A stretch of DNA of 64,000 nt from Gibbula magus (Eukaryota > Mollusca > Gastropoda > Trochida > Trochidae): positions 47,606,040 through 47,670,039 of the forward strand of contig OW388293.1 in the NCBI GenBank assembly GCA_936450465.1. Direction: 5' to 3'. The position numbers and the translations under genes were made by a program. The notes beneath the pieces are model-generated. The model had not been told where the DNA came from and did not search any database. It worked only from the letters and a program-made list of their open reading frames with translations. Of this stretch, positions 1-12,639 are shown one piece after another; the stretch's first letter is position 1; each line of letters begins with the position of its first letter.

Positions 1-1400
1 AAATCACAACTGACTCTGAAGAGATAAAGATCAGCATTATCGTGCAAAATTTTAAACTCTCAACTGACATGTCTAAGATAGGGGGTATGCAAATCATGTG
101 ACTCTGTATGATTACAAGTTGAAGAATAATGTTATTCACTTATTACTCCAAACTTCATATTACTGTGACCTTTAATAAAACCTTAAGAGTACAAAACAGT
201 TGGCGAATACCATGCACCAACATTCGTTTGTACAAAAGTGAAGTCAATATGTCAAACGTGTCTCCAATTTTCATTATTACTATTTCATTACCGTGCTTTT
301 GAATCATTGAATGTTAAAACATCCGGCCAATGTTGTCGGAAGCTACAACAATGCCAAGCTCTGCACAGTGTCAACATTGCATTTGAACAGGTGACGTCGA
401 ACTAGTGTTACCAATGACACTTTTACATAATGTTATACAAAATATCACATCTATACTTGTCTTGGTTAGGTGATCATACAGTTTTCAAATATTGGATATG
501 GAATTTAGTTATGTGTATGATAATCTAAGACGTTAGGACAACTTACATTTCAGGCAGCAGTTATATTTGCGTATTGATTTTGCTTGTTTTGTTATGTCTG
601 TACACATTTTCGTTACGGTAAAATCTAGTTCCGGATCATTTGCGTTATTTTTTTTCTGAATGTTTAGGTTTTAAATCTTAACATCTTGAACGCCTGTAGT
701 AACGTAAATTGCCACAACAGTTGTAACTGCGTATCAGCTTCATGTAAATACAAATGCTTCATGTAATTATACATTAATTTGAGAAATGACAAAACAAACA
801 TTGTGCAATGCATAGTGCGGCAAAATTTATTTTGATCAAGCAGTGCCAACTCATGTTCATCGCGAGCTGAAATCTACCGAGCAAACACTTCATAAATACT
901 CACAGGTAACAAAGGAAGTTTGAGTCACATATTCATTTGTCGAACGTCAATCTTCACTGTGCCACAATGTGACTTCTGTTAAGCAGATTTTAGAATTAGC
1001 TGCTGCTGTTAGCTCTCCGTGTGATATGTGAGTCGCCATTTGCAACGGAGCGGAAGGGAAGCAACTCTCGTCGATCCCCTTGTGAGACTCGCCCAGTCAT
1101 ACGAAAGTGACAGGACGCGAGTTCGAATTCGCCGTCCTTATGTAAAATATTTTCTATTTGTAAAACGCATTTTAAAACGTATGAAAACATTGAAAATTAA
1201 AATCATGCCAAAATCACAATTATTTTGACTGAAAGCATAATTTAGGAGGCATTATTTTGTGTAATTTTACCGTGAGAATAGCACGCTCTTCATTTGCATA
1301 TATCAAAACGTATAGGTAAAGAAAAGTTCAACTTTGAAATGAATGTTGTCAAGCTGTTTTACGCAAAATGAATGAGGAATGACATTGTAATATAAAGAAG
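1..1400. other. AT-rich non-coding stretch
   Basis: No gene, splice-flanked exon or clear repeat is visible. A TTCGAAT-type box-B-like sequence near 1,120 is too poor for a tRNA call. Confidence 0.5.
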
Positions 1401-1542
1401 TTATCATGTTCGTGTGTTTTGGGATGGTAAATATCCTGCATTAGGAATTAACACTATGTATTTAGATCGCCAAGGCTCGCAAAATACAATGTTTATTCCC
1501 AATGCAGGATATTGACCATCCCAAAACACACTCTCATGATAA
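1401..1542. repeat. Short inverted-repeat element (MITE-like)
   Basis: The sequences at 1,401-1,448 and 1,495-1,542 are imperfect reverse complements of about 48 bp. Both contain a GTGTGTTTTGGGATGGT-like block. About 46 bp separate the arms. No coding capacity is present. The structure fits a small non-autonomous inverted-repeat transposon, but no target-site duplication was found. Confidence 0.65.
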
Positions 1543-1687
1543 CCTCTATGTTAATGACCAAGAGAGATCCTTGAACCCAGGGATGATAGTTGATCAGGCC
1601 TGGGGTTGCGATAATGCCTTAAAGGCGTTGAAGCAAGACCTTCTTCAACTTACAAATGGTTTAATAATAATCCTGAATCAATAAAAT

Positions 1688-1907
1688 AGTTCTAAAACGA
1701 ATTAACATGGTTCGGTTAGGCCATGTGAGTCCATTACCCATCGAGCGGTCATTTCCAGGTGTTCACATTAAAATGGCCGCTCGAAGGAAGTTCAAGTGAT
1801 CTGACTGATGTAGCGATACTTACACACTCAGAGTAGAGTTTTAAATATGGTACAGTGATGGGATGATCAAGCATCTTGCTGTCTGAACTCTCAAATTCTC
1901 ATGAGAC
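1688..1907 (+). repeat. Dispersed repeat family A, copy 1
   Basis: About 215 bp beginning AGTTCTAAAACGAAT. It is repeated in the same orientation at 30,099-30,310. Shared blocks include CATGGTTCGGTTA, an inner pair of complementary 'GGCCGCTCG'-type sequences, AGTTCAAGTGATCTGACT and a CATCTTGCTGT...GAACTCTC end. No ORF is present and the class is unknown. Confidence 0.75.
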
Positions 1908-1910
1908 CTA

Positions 1911-2068
1911 TAGAGATTATTAACCAAGTGTGTTTCCGTATCATTAATATCATATTTTTGGAATAAAAATTGTATTATGCGAGCCTCTGGCGAGCATAAT
2001 ACATTATTTTTTATTCCAAATATATGATAGTAATGATACGGAAACACACGAGGTTAATAATCTCTTTA
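1911..2068. repeat. Long palindromic hairpin
   Basis: Two arms of about 70 bp are nearly perfect reverse complements, reading from TAGAGATTAT into GTGTTTCCGTATCATTA and back. They meet at a GCGAGCCTCTGGCGAGC tip. The arms are AT-rich and the tip is GC-rich. It is one of several hairpins in the window built on this plan (24,017; 55,641; 59,881). Confidence 0.8.
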
Positions 2069-4133
2069 TCATATATGTCATTATAAAAATCAGCGTGTTT
2101 TTGTGGTAAAAGTGAAAAGAGAATTGACCTAGTTTTAGCGGAGTAATATCACAGACGGTACATCAAAGTGATGGTCACGACATCGGCTGTGAAGTGCCTA
2201 AAAATAGTTCTTAATTAAAACAATGTAAAAACACATGTGCGCGATTCTTTCAAAAACAAACCATTGGCCCCTGGTTTCTTGTTCATGGAGATGTTTTCAA
2301 TCAGTTCATAAGCATCTATCTAAAGCACTCATAAATAATTTGATCGCGTTGCTAGAACAAGGGAAGTAACTCTTATTTCAACGTTTTGGAAGCTGCGTTG
2401 CCGGGTTGATTCGGATTGCTGCATAACCAGTATCTTTCGCACTTTAACGGTAATTATTTGTGAGGTGGGGTTGTTTCCTTTGTTTATGACAATAAGTACC
2501 TATTAATGTACCTAATACCGTGTATTCATCCCTCAAGAACAACCAAAATGCTAATGCGATCGACTCGGCGCGTCGGTAGGTCACACACCGACACATCGAA
2601 ATTCATGTTGTACACGGGACACTGCAGCTACTTGTTGATGCTCTTGGTCATTAGCGCACTGAAGTTTTGAATGATTTTTAAAACAAATCTACAATTATTT
2701 TGACTTTTTTAACACTATAATGCACATCGTGTAGTATCAGATGAATTCGTTTTTTCGAATATCAAGCGGAAATACTAGGGTAAACTCCCGGTTACGCTTT
2801 TCAACGATTCATAAACAGTTTTAGGATTCGCATGAAAAGAGTGGAATTCTGCGAAAGTAGTTCGTGTATTTGACCTTTGACCTGTTTTGCATATTTATCA
2901 GATTTGGATACCAAGTTTATCAGATTGCTTTATTGCATCGATAACACCCTCCATTATATGATAAACAAATATACGTTAACAAACGTCTCTCCCTCATCAT
3001 TTTCTTCGAATATAAAGTCCGTTAACTTGCTGTCGCAAATATCAAACACTCGTTGTTACTATAAAAAACAGTCAATATATGCAGCTGGGGTACCAGGTAT
3101 ACACAAATATATATGTCGAAATTGACATTTCTGGTCGAACAATATTTGTTTGTGTTGATGTTGACAACACCAGGAATATTGTGAAAGTCCAACGATGATC
3201 TCAGTTGTTATCTTCTCTCATTACATCAAAGTTGCCGGGATATAAGTCACTCGTTAGTGAGACAAAACTATGGGAGGAGCTGATTTCAGAACACAGGTAC
3301 TGTTTTTAAAATATGCCACGACAATGATCATTTATGGTTTCACCCCGGTGTTAAAAATCAGTATATCGATACGTTCATAATTCTGTACAAGCATCAATCA
3401 AATATTGACGATGTGTGTTTTGCTATTTAGAACTTGTTTTATCAAAGACAACAAATGGACTTTGACCCGATGCAGGGATATGTGTGCCATTAATTTACGG
3501 CCCAGGATATTATTTCACAAGGCTCGTGAATCACTATGATCTGATGATCAGTTTGTATAATGTGCTTTGTCCAATTAAAAATGAAAAACAATTTCGGTAT
3601 TTGTTAAACCGTTTCCTTATATTATCAATAATAATAGTTATCTTAAATCAGCCAGTAATGGAGACTGGCAAGAGTTATCTTTGTTTTGAGTTGGTTTCAT
3701 CCTAAAAGTCGGGAAGAACGATTTGATGAGACGACATTGCTTCTTCACGTCATGCTTCACTGACACCTATCATTTGATGAATGATTTGTTTTATAAATAC
3801 AGCCATATATATTATATAAATAGAGGACATCTTCCTTTTCTTGACCGTTACCATGTGTATCTAATCGAGTGAGGTATAAAAGTAGATATTTCACTGACCG
3901 CGCAGCCATGATGATAATGTCAATCTTTCTACCTCGCGAGATGAGATAAACACGATATTTGTCGCGGAAGAACAAAAACATTCTTATCACTAGATTTGTC
4001 ACTCGATAGCAGAATTACGATGAACCAGTATACCGCACAAGAAACGTCACCACATTTTCAAATAGTGTGAAAATAGAAATTCATCTGCCAGAGAAAGTCG
4101 ATTTTACATGCTTGCATCAACTGCCCAATGCAT
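2069..4133. other. Non-coding stretch with one repeat fragment
   Basis: No gene is recognised. Positions 3,645-3,679 (AATCAGCCAGTAATGGAGAC and on) are an isolated copy of the right terminal repeat of the element at 4,134-4,324. The rest looks like unique AT-rich sequence. Confidence 0.5.
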
Positions 4134-4324
4134 GGCATAACTCTTGCCATTTCCATTTCTGGCTGATTTAGGCCTTGCAGTATTTCCTTGAGATATCTCT
4201 GCCTACTCAACCAGGCCAACTATATGCATTTAAGTGCAGCGATTCACTACCTTGGTACAACAAAGCAAGGGAAATACTGCAAGGCTTAAATCAGCCAGTA
4301 ATGGAGACTGGCAAGAGTTATGCC
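4134..4324. mobile_element. 191-bp MITE with long terminal inverted repeats
   Basis: The left end GGCATAACTCTTGCCA is matched by the inverted right end TGGCAAGAGTTATGCC. Complementarity continues inward for about 55 bp through GCCTTGCAGTATTTCC and its complement. It has no coding capacity. A solitary terminal repeat lies at 3,645-3,679. Confidence 0.75.
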
Positions 4325-4539
4325 TTGCGTTTGGAAGTTGGCTTGCATAGGAACATGATTTGTAAAGCGGTATCCGCAATTGCATACATGAATACGAGTG
4401 TAGTATTTTTATTTTGATGTCTGTTGAAGTACAGGTGGGTCGTAGAAATCGCTGTTTCACACTTTATTTTGGCAAAAATGTTTGTCATTTCACTTAAAAA
4501 TTTATAAAATGTATAAATGTCATTAATAAAGGATGTTGA

Positions 4540-4790
4540 TGACGTAACTGACCTTCTTTGACATAGATTTGTTGATACGTCTTACTGTAGGGTGTAATAA
4601 AACAAGCCGAAAAGCCCTTTTTGACTCCCCTTTTTTTCAAGTTAAGGAGATTCGAAAACGACCTGGAATTTTAAAATGTGTGTTTCTCAGAAATATGAAC
4701 AGATAATGTTTTAAAATTTCGAATTTAGTTTAGTCGGCTTCTGTAGACATGATGTATCTCTGTTTCAGTCGTATTTATCACAAATGGATT
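4540..4790 (+). repeat. Dispersed repeat family R, copy 1
   Basis: This region resembles 8,255-8,360 plus 8,985-9,150 (same strand, split by an insertion) and 24,870-25,110 (opposite strand). Shared blocks include AATAAAACAAG, TTAAGGAGAT...AAAACGAC, GAACAGATAATGTTTT and GACATGATGT. No ORF is seen. Confidence 0.65.
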
Positions 4791-4989
4791 GAATTATCTG
4801 GTATTTTATATAGTGAGGTTTCTTTTGCGGTTGAGTGTTTATTGAGGTTTAGTAACAGTTGTCAATTTATTTCACATTTTTGTTATCAACTTACATTGTA
4901 CATAGGTACTAAATCATATCTAATGTATCACTAATGCTTGTCGTTTTCGCACAAATGATTAAATATTTTGGTTAAAGGTACATCCAATG

Positions 4990-5260
4990 TGTTGTTGGTG
5001 TCACATATTCCAAACGCTATAAACGGTGTAACTTTATCGAGAAGAACCGACTGTAACCGAAAACTACAAATTTGATGATAGTCGGCTTAATATATGGACG
5101 ATATGAAGGTAAAAGTAGTGATTTCTGATCGAAAACAGGACAATGCATCGCGATTGACGCGCGCCATACTTTTTAAATCTTATTTAAAACAGCCAAATAA
5201 ACAAATTTGGGTTGATAATGTTGAATAGTTCATATAACTATTGTGTATGTAAATGGGATG
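4990..5260 (-). repeat. Fragment of the 9,461 MITE family
   Basis: Shares with the element at 9,461-9,950 the blocks GAAAACnGGACAATG and GATTGACGCGCGCCA (here on the opposite strand) and a TATCGAGAAGAA segment. The terminal inverted repeats are missing, so this is a decayed internal piece. Confidence 0.55.
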
Positions 5261-7488
5261 TGCAGTTTCGGTTTCTGAACATGCATAATGATGTTCCTCG
5301 ATTTTAATTGGAAACTATTAATTATAATATATATGGCGATTGGGGATGAATATGCAAGCTGAGTGAATTTGTTTGTATGGTTAACAGCATATATGGTGAG
5401 TTGGAACGTAGTAAAGCCAAATATTTTGTTTATGAAACACAATGGATGCACCTTTAAATTAAGAATTTAACATCTATTTTTTATTGCGATGACGATGACA
5501 TTTATGTAGCCGAATTAAGTCAAATTTAACTTTCAGTAAGGACTGTCTATTTATCTTCTATATGATACTTTCAATAATTCAACGATCCTATTATTGCAAA
5601 TTTAACCCACTGCCACATAATGTCTTCATAAAAAATTATAATGATATCATCAGTGGGCTATTGTTACTAAATACCACTACACAATTGGATACATCTGTCG
5701 AAAATATTCGCCTTATTGACTTATTAAAACAAGTGTCATTTGACACAATTCAACGTTCTCGACATTGTAAATTTGTGACAATGTGACGAAAATACCCTTG
5801 AACTGAACGTAAGCGAATACGGCTTGCCCGCGGTGACGTGATTTTTTAAATTCCACGAAACTCCAAAATGGCCAATAGACCCATCCAGTCTATTAAAATA
5901 CTGTGTATGCGTAATTTCCATCAATCAGAGCCGTGATTGTACCACGTCTCTTTGTCAACTTTACTTCCGGGAAAAAGCCGATATTGCAATAGTTAGATGG
6001 TTGCACATGTTTTTAAACATCTTGACGTTCCTTTTACCAACAATATGACATGGCATGCTATTTTAGTGAAGCGCGTTGCCTTTTAAATCATTGGCAATAT
6101 GGAAAAGATTCATCATAAAACAACTACTCTCAAATCTCCCAAACATAACTATAGAATGATGAACAAGGTTTTGATTATACGTCTGTAAAACGTCAAGATT
6201 TGAGAGCAATCATCGCTCAAAGTAATGCAAGTCTAAAAAAACAGTTTCAACCTAACCGAAGCTCATTACTTATTGAGATTCGCGGCTCCGCTCGCTTGAG
6301 CCTTTAACTTAACGTCTACCTACACCCCTCTTTTCCCGTGGTTATTAGTTTCAGTAATAGAAGGGGATTACCAGCAACCGACCCACTCAAGAATTTTAAG
6401 GACTGAGTTCGAATATATGCGTTTCATTTATATAACTATTTTCAAATGTGCTTCTTACCCCGACATTTTGTAACAGCGAGAATGTCCTTGCTATCAAGTG
6501 GTATCTGCTATCTCCCTGAAAGTCGTAGTTTTCTGTTCATGTTCGAGTCCAAACAACCTAGTTTGAGAGCATGTTCAAACGGGTAACGTGTTTACCGCAG
6601 GGAATGTACAGCTTAAATTTATTTGAATCGTGACGGTCGTTCAAAAGTTTCAACAAAATAAATAAAAATAAGACGAGTTTAAACACGTGGAGGGCCAGTC
6701 GTTCAATTCTTATAATTCGTTATTTGAAAAAGAACTGGAATGAAAAGCATTTCAGAAACCATTTGAAATTAGACATTGATCTGAAAAGACCAAACACACC
6801 TTTCAAAATCTCAATTTTTAATGTTAGTGATTTAAGGTGCTTTAAGGAAGTGAAATACCTGTGAATGGTAAGTTACGCACATACGTGCATGTTTGTCCAT
6901 GTTCATCCAAACTGTAAATACATAATTGTTAACAAGAGAAACACGTCGTCCTATAGAGTGCCTTTCAGATAATGCAAACAGAATAACACAATAATAACAA
7001 AAGCCTAGGACATGTTATATCGGAATTTCTATGTCAGATCTTTAGAAAGTATACGTAGTACAACTATATATACTCGTTCAATGTTTGACTCTCAGCCGCT
7101 GTCTCACGGGCATGGAACCATCGTCGATACATGTTGAACACAAAAGAGATAGCAAGATGTATGCCCCAGAATCATTTATCTTCACCCTGTTGGTATGTAA
7201 ATAACCTTTAAATGTGACACCTCTTTGAATTTAAATATCATAAAACTTTGTGTGCGCAGTTTAGTGTCCCTTGTGGGGTATAGAAATAATATTGAACCTA
7301 TATTTTCATGAAAGTATATTATGTATCTCGCAATCAGAGTAGATGTGCATTTTGTGATTTTCAACTTTTTGAGTTCATATTGACCGTTTCAATGGAAACT
7401 CAATTTCAATTTTGTGTCATGAACAGAACTGAAAATAAACATCAGGTCTAACTCATTCGAACAGCCCCTTATTTGAAACGGCCCTTGA
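5261..7488. other. No gene recognised
   Basis: Mixed AT-rich sequence with no credible coding exon and no strong repeat beyond a weak inverted match around 6,113-6,215. Confidence 0.45.
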
Positions 7489-7500
7489 CTTGAACGGCTT

Positions 7501-7785
7501 TAGGGGGTGGCCATGGGATACCACAGTGGTTAGTGCGTTCGCCTTCGGATCAAGAGGTCCATGGTTCGAATCCCGCCAGGGGCATGGTTACTTTGCAGTA
7601 GAGAACTGTTCTACACGCCATAGGTTTGAATTACAGCGTAGTAGCACCGATTGTTCGCTAGCTCCAGTCGATGCTCGCAGGTTTCACTGCAATGCAAGGC
7701 TTTCTCCCTGCAATAATATTAGCAGCCGCGATGAAAATGAAATCATCTCGAAAGCAACGTTAAACCACAAATCATCCCACCTCAC
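7501..7785 (+). mobile_element. tRNA-derived SINE with 12-bp target-site duplications
   Basis: A 285-bp element. Its 5' part has a tRNA-like internal promoter: a box-A-like TACCACAGTGG and a box B GGTTCGAATCC at 7,563-7,573. The 3' body carries CTTTCTCCCTGCAATAA and AACGTTAAAC. It is flanked by perfect direct repeats CTTGAACGGCTT at 7,489-7,500 and 7,786-7,797, the expected mark of LINE-assisted insertion. Its 3' body recurs at 30,521-30,745 (minus) and 57,965-58,065 (plus). An apparent 106-aa ORF across it is not a gene. Confidence 0.85.
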
Positions 7786-8254
7786 CTTGAACGGCTTCAT
7801 AACTGCATAGCTTAGAAAAGGCAGGAAGTCATTTTTACTTCAACGTTTTTATCTCGTTGTTATCCATATAATTCTATAATAACTCTATTCTATAATTCTA
7901 ACACCTGCATAGTAAGCATAAAACAAATGACATTAGCCGAAGGTTTCAAACTCTTATATATGAAACACCATAGTTGACTTGTTTCATTTGTTTTGTCAAC
8001 ACTTTAACGGATACTACATTCGCGGGCAAAATAAAGTATACCTTACTTTCAACAGAGGCAAACACAAAATATTTCTGCCACAGAAGTTGATTTTGAGTGT
8101 TTAAGATGGGGATATATCTTGTAAAGAGATACACAATTTCGTAAGAGAAAAACTATGATATTTTATATTTATTCAAACACACATGGGGTGCTGAAATTGC
8201 TATTTCAAAGGCATTGGGGACATAACGTTTGACATTTAAGGTTAACTCATAAAT

Positions 8255-8360
8255 CTGTGGTAATTTAACTAGTCCAAGACGGTGTATTATTACTCATCGT
8301 CGCTGTGCGATGCCATAAAACAAGACAGAAAGCCACAGTTCACTCCTCTATTTCGCCTGG
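8255..8360 (+). repeat. Repeat family R, copy 2, left part
   Basis: Matches the 4,540 copy through the AAAACAAGACAGAAAGCC...CACTCCTCTATTT segment. It is interrupted by the MITE that starts at 8,361 and resumes at about 8,985. Confidence 0.65.
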
Positions 8361-8984
8361 TTAAAGGATAGATGAAATGGCATATGGTCCAAATCGGATT
8401 CATTAAAATGGGATGTCAATTTAGCCCCGGCGACCAGAATGAAAGTCTGCGGGGGTGTGACCCGTGAAGGGATGACTTCTGTGACGAATGTGGAGAAATT
8501 TGATTTCCAGCGATAGTCACAATTCAACATAATTTCGCAACATTTTGATTGTTAATTTCACAAAGATAGCTTCAATAAACCAACTTAAATTTCCCATATA
8601 TCGAATGTTTAGATATCCAACTAGGTAATTCCGCAGATGACAATTACACAATTATTACATAAACATGTCTTTTTGGCGATGTAATACACCTCATAAATTC
8701 ATTTAGCGGCAGTGATAATCATCATTAATTAATTAACGAGACACCGGCGGAGTAGCTATCTAGCCGCCCCGCCTGTCGCTTATCACAGTCACGCCTCAGT
8801 GAGCATTTTCAAAAGGATTCGCCGAACAAATTGCGATAGTGTTAAAATGGGTGAATTAAAATCGTCTTAATTATCAATTGCAAGTGTATATTGTCTCGAT
8901 TTTCTGCTCAACTGATTCCGATATACAATATACGTAGAGGTATTCATCTGTCATTCTTGAGAAAAATGCATTTCCTCTATTTAA
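8361..8984 (+). mobile_element. MITE inserted into repeat family R
   Basis: The left end TTAAAGGATAGATGAAATGG and a decayed right end GCATTTCCTCTATTTAA are inverted relative to each other. The left 130 bp (GGTCCAAATCGGATTCATTA, GCCCCGGCGACCAGAATGAA, GGTGTGACCCGTGAAGGGAT) and the right 180 bp (TTGCGATAGTGTTAAAAT, TTGCAAGTGTATATTGTCTC) both match the shorter copy at 48,326-48,708. The central 8,495-8,800 has no counterpart there and is probably a further insertion. Confidence 0.75.
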
Positions 8985-9150
8985 GGAGATCATAAAACGA
9001 CGATTTTTTTAAAGCCGTATTTTTCAGAAACATGAACACATCATGTTTAAAACATGACAAACTGTGGTTAGATGTCTTTTCGAGATATGGTATTACTATG
9101 TTCCAGTCGTGTTCATCACTCGTTGATTAAACCATCTTTGATTGTTGTAC
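8985..9150 (+). repeat. Repeat family R, copy 2, right part
   Basis: Continues the family R match after the MITE, with AAGGAGATCATAAAACGACG, AACATGAACACATCATGTTT and TTCCAGTCGTGTTCATCAC. These correspond to 4,645-4,785. Confidence 0.6.
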
Positions 9151-9460
9151 TTATTATTTATTTTGCTCGTGATCGTACAATTGAATTTTTATATCAATTT
9201 TATCATTTGGAACCGAACGAGTCAGTGACTGTGAATTCAAAGATAAACCGGTTTGGTCTCGGATAATAACCATCGCGCAGTCAGTGTGTTTCTCTGACAG
9301 CATAACAAGAAAAGCCTTTAAAAAGGCAAGCTTGGGGGCCAACTGAGTAGATCTAGTGAATGGGAACATGAGGTGGTGAATATCGGTGCTTGATGTACAG
9401 GCGGGTGGACAATGCATGACGAGGGTCTTGCCTGGGTGTTTGCTCGTCTAGTCGGAGTCT

Positions 9461-9950
9461 TAAAGGGACACTCCGTGTTTTTTATGAAATTTTATTTAGA
9501 TTTGATACATACACACATATCAAATGTCCTGATTTACGTCCAAATCATCTCACTCGACTTGCATATTAACTTGTATCTCCAAATCTGGGGGAATTAAATA
9601 AACCTACCTACCTACCTGCTTAATACACGATGAGAAGCCGAATTCATGCGCCCCGTTTACATGTATGGCATATTATATGTTCCATTGAACAGTACCGACA
9701 AATATCTGTCTCTTTGTCTGCTACCTATAAGTTTTCAAAATGACGTTTGAACAATTGACGCGCGATAGTCGCGGAACATTGTCCGGTTTTCGATCATAGT
9801 CAAGACTGAATATCTTAATAATGTAACTATACTGAACGAGATTGGCACTAAAAGGGTAATTTTCGACAACAATCATTACTTCTCGATAAAAGAACACCTT
9901 TGGTAACTTTTGACCTATGTAACTACAATAATAGACGAAGTGTCCCTTTA
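9461..9950. mobile_element. 490-bp MITE
   Basis: The terminal inverted repeats are TAAAGGGACACTCCGT and ACGAAGTGTCCCTTTA. The interior has no ORF. Internal blocks (GATTTACGTCCAAATCATCT, CACTCGACTTGCATATT, CATTGTCCGGTTTTCGATC) recur at 25,868-26,170, and partly at 4,990-5,260 and 20,315-20,520. This is therefore the most complete of at least four family members. Confidence 0.8.
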
Positions 9951-10299
9951 AGAAATGACTGTCAGTACTGTTTTATAATTAGGCCTAACATTACCATAAA
10001 CACATGAATGATTAATTGGATAACTTGATAACATGAAAACATGTTGTTTAACCTTATTTAAGTTCATATTTAACCTATGCGAAATCAAATCCAAAGTACG
10101 CCTGACCTCATGCACGTAAATGTGCAAGCTTTCTCCATCCGGTAAAATCTTTCAATCAGACGTCTCTTTTCATGTTCAGGTTAACGCATGTCTGATAATA
10201 TCCTCTCTGTTAGTTTAAAATTACCATCAGTTTTGAAGTTTTACTACGACTAAGGTTTTACCGATTTTTAAAATATAACCTAGCAACTGTTTAGATTTC

Positions 10300-11025
10300 A
10301 ACCTTACCTACTTTCTCGGTAATCCAGAGTATACCGTATTTCCTCTAATATCCTCTTATTTTATTTGTAGGTTTGACCAATAAACGTGATAACCTCTGAT
10401 AACTGACTTAAATTTCTGAGAATAACACAAAGTCCTCGCCATTTCATGTATATCGGATTTAATGTTGTACTCTAAACTTCTTAGTGCCTGTGGACATTTA
10501 AGTAGAAATGTATCTGATATACGGAGTAATACTATATCGGGCCCCTTTAAAGGAGCATGAGCACGTTTTTTGAAAATTTAATTGTTTCAAATTTCCCATT
10601 TATAATGATGGTTTATGTCATTTATATCTATTTTAGAGGGTAAAATATCTTATTACACAAACTAATTATCCGTAGTGGTGATAACGGTGTTGCGTATAAA
10701 GCAAAAATTGCATGGCGGCCATTTTATTGTGAACACATTTTATTATTTGGAATGGCAAAAACGATTCCCATAGCTTTACAGAACCCTGTAAACTCATTTT
10801 ATAACTTGATTTTCTGAAGAGAGAAGGGCGTTTCACTTTTAGTGACATTATTTTTCAATTTTTCGTTTTCATTTAAAAGTACCTTTACCCCGGCTGCTAT
10901 TAGAGGCCCGGCTCCTCTTTGAGGCCCGGTCCCTATTAGAGGAAATACGGTACGCTCCGATAAATTAGCGAGTATTGATTTATCGGATCGTATACTCTGG
11001 GTTATCGAGAAGGCCTTACCTATGA
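10300..11025. repeat. Nested foldback with a MITE inside
   Basis: The outer arms ACCTTACCTACTTTCTCGGT...CCAGAGTATA (from 10,300) and TATACTCTGGGTTATCGAGA...GCCTTACC (to 11,025) are reverse complements. A second inverted pair, TACCGTATTTCCTCTAATA (about 10,334) and CTATTAGAGGAAATACGGTA (to 10,952), lies inside it. A MITE (10,547-10,887) sits between. An isolated copy of the TACCGTATTTCCTCTAA end is at 33,158. The order suggests successive insertions. Confidence 0.65.
10547..10887. mobile_element. MITE family M3, copy 1
   Basis: Ends with TTAAAGGAGCATGAGCACG and a decayed inverted end. The internal sequence closely matches 49,168-49,528 (same orientation: CCATTTATAATGATGGTTTA, GGTAAAATATCTTATTACAC, AAGCAAAAATTGCATGGCGG) and, inverted, 31,791-32,138. 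No coding capacity. Confidence 0.8.
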
Positions 11026-12130
11026 CTCGATCCGAAAAAAAAGAGTAAAACTTTCAAAACAGAATACAGCAGAGGGAATCGAATCCATAACTCTTCTCGC
11101 TGAAGTTGGTTGAAGACATGTAGAATAATTATTGATATCTATTCGGCTTTCCTCGAATCTTAATTTTTAATTTTCTTTCTACACTTGAATTTCCTCATGT
11201 TACAACTGCATTCGCATCTGCCTGTAATATCCACGAAGGTAGGCCCCCAAGTGGTTTAATTGTAAGTGAAAAATGAGTGCAAACAGAATCTAATTATTTA
11301 CGTCGCAGAATGGAAACTGTAAAAGCTGTCTATGAAGGCTACACACAAACGTCTTGATGTAGAATCTACCGTGACTCAGAGCAGAAGACTTGTTCAACAC
11401 TACAACAAACAAACTATCCTTATAAAGCGCAGCTTGGTACGCACAGTAATATTCTGGACGGTACATAACATGCGTGCTCAGCGATTACGTAAAGTATTGC
11501 TAGGGTCGCGCATCTTGGAAAAGTAGGTCAGTTATTATCAAAATGGATTGTGGTTTCCGATTCTGGAATGCAGAATCATGTACTAAATTAGTACGAAAGC
11601 GCTGATTTTGCGTAATATTGTTTTAAATTAATATAAAGTAAACAAGTTTATTAAAGTTTCTAATGGCAAAATAAGGAGAAATGCTGTTGATATAACAAGT
11701 ACAGAAAAATCAAATTTCACATCTGTTTGTGCCAATTATTTCGGATTACCCACAGTGTCACGTGCTTCATAATTTGCTACAGCTCTGTTCATTGGTCATT
11801 AGAATTGTAAAGATACAAAGACAACGTATGTCATTGGCTGAAAGTTGTTTAGAAAATTCAAACTGTAATATAGCGTCGAATATCAACACCTAATAACACC
11901 CAAGCAATAAGGATGCGGTTTGGTCATCTGAATTCGTAGAATAGTGTAATTAAAGCATGGCGTGGCGATGTACAGCATAGTTTCGATGATCTTGTCGTGT
12001 TTTCCCACTGTTTAAAAGCTACTACAGAACGGCACACACATGCTTAGAGACCACGTTACTTCCGTCATGATCGGGTAACTGTATTTTAAATGTTCAAAAC
12101 ACCAGAATTATTTCCCCAACATACACATAT
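11026..12130. other. No gene recognised
   Basis: AT-rich sequence with no exon-like ORF or clear repeat. It ends at the precise left boundary of the DIRS retrotransposon. Confidence 0.45.
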
Positions 12131-12310
12131 ATTATTTAAATACCTATCTGTTGACTAGACCTACTTTGCCTTACCTCCTATAGGTAATGCTATTTCAACC
12201 TTAACACAGACGAACTTGAAGAGTGGAGAAGGGGTGCGTTAAATCCCTTATCCAAGGGGCGGTAAGTCAAGGTGGTCTGGTGACGTCACTACCTGTTCAT
12301 GTCACTCTCC
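12131..12310 (+). repeat. DIRS left inverted terminal repeat
   Basis: About 180 bp that pairs with 17,902-18,101 in inverse orientation, including GTTGACTAGACCTAC, AGAGTGGAGAAGGGGTGCG, GGTGACGTCACTACC and CATGTCACTCTCC. It carries a TGACGTCA palindrome that could bind CREB/ATF factors. That role is only inferred. Confidence 0.88.
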
Positions 12311-12639
12311 TATTAGTTGCAGAGCAAGACAGACGTGTTTGTTTTGTTCTGAGACTGGGTATTTTTAGCGACTTGGTTGCTAACTTGCTAGCTATCTCTT
12401 ACTATTTTGAGGGATATTTTCAACTGCTATATCTACAATTCGTCGTTAGCAGGTTGTTTAACAATCTGTTTTAGTAGGTGTTGGGGTACAAGGGCCTTGT
12501 TGACATGTGCTTGATGTGTGGCTGTCCGAGAGGTAGCTGCTTGCCTTGCACGTGCTGCTCGTGTCTTTGTGTTTCTCTCACCTGTCTTCATTGACTGCTG
12601 CGGTTTGCACGCCTTGTAAGTCGTACCCTCCGCCAGTCA

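Noticed and set aside
1030..1140. Possible tRNA (GAGTTCGAATTC box-B-like)
   Set aside because: No A box at the right distance and no acceptor stem.
7490..7810. 106-codon ORF
   Set aside because: Coincides exactly with a SINE bounded by target-site duplications.
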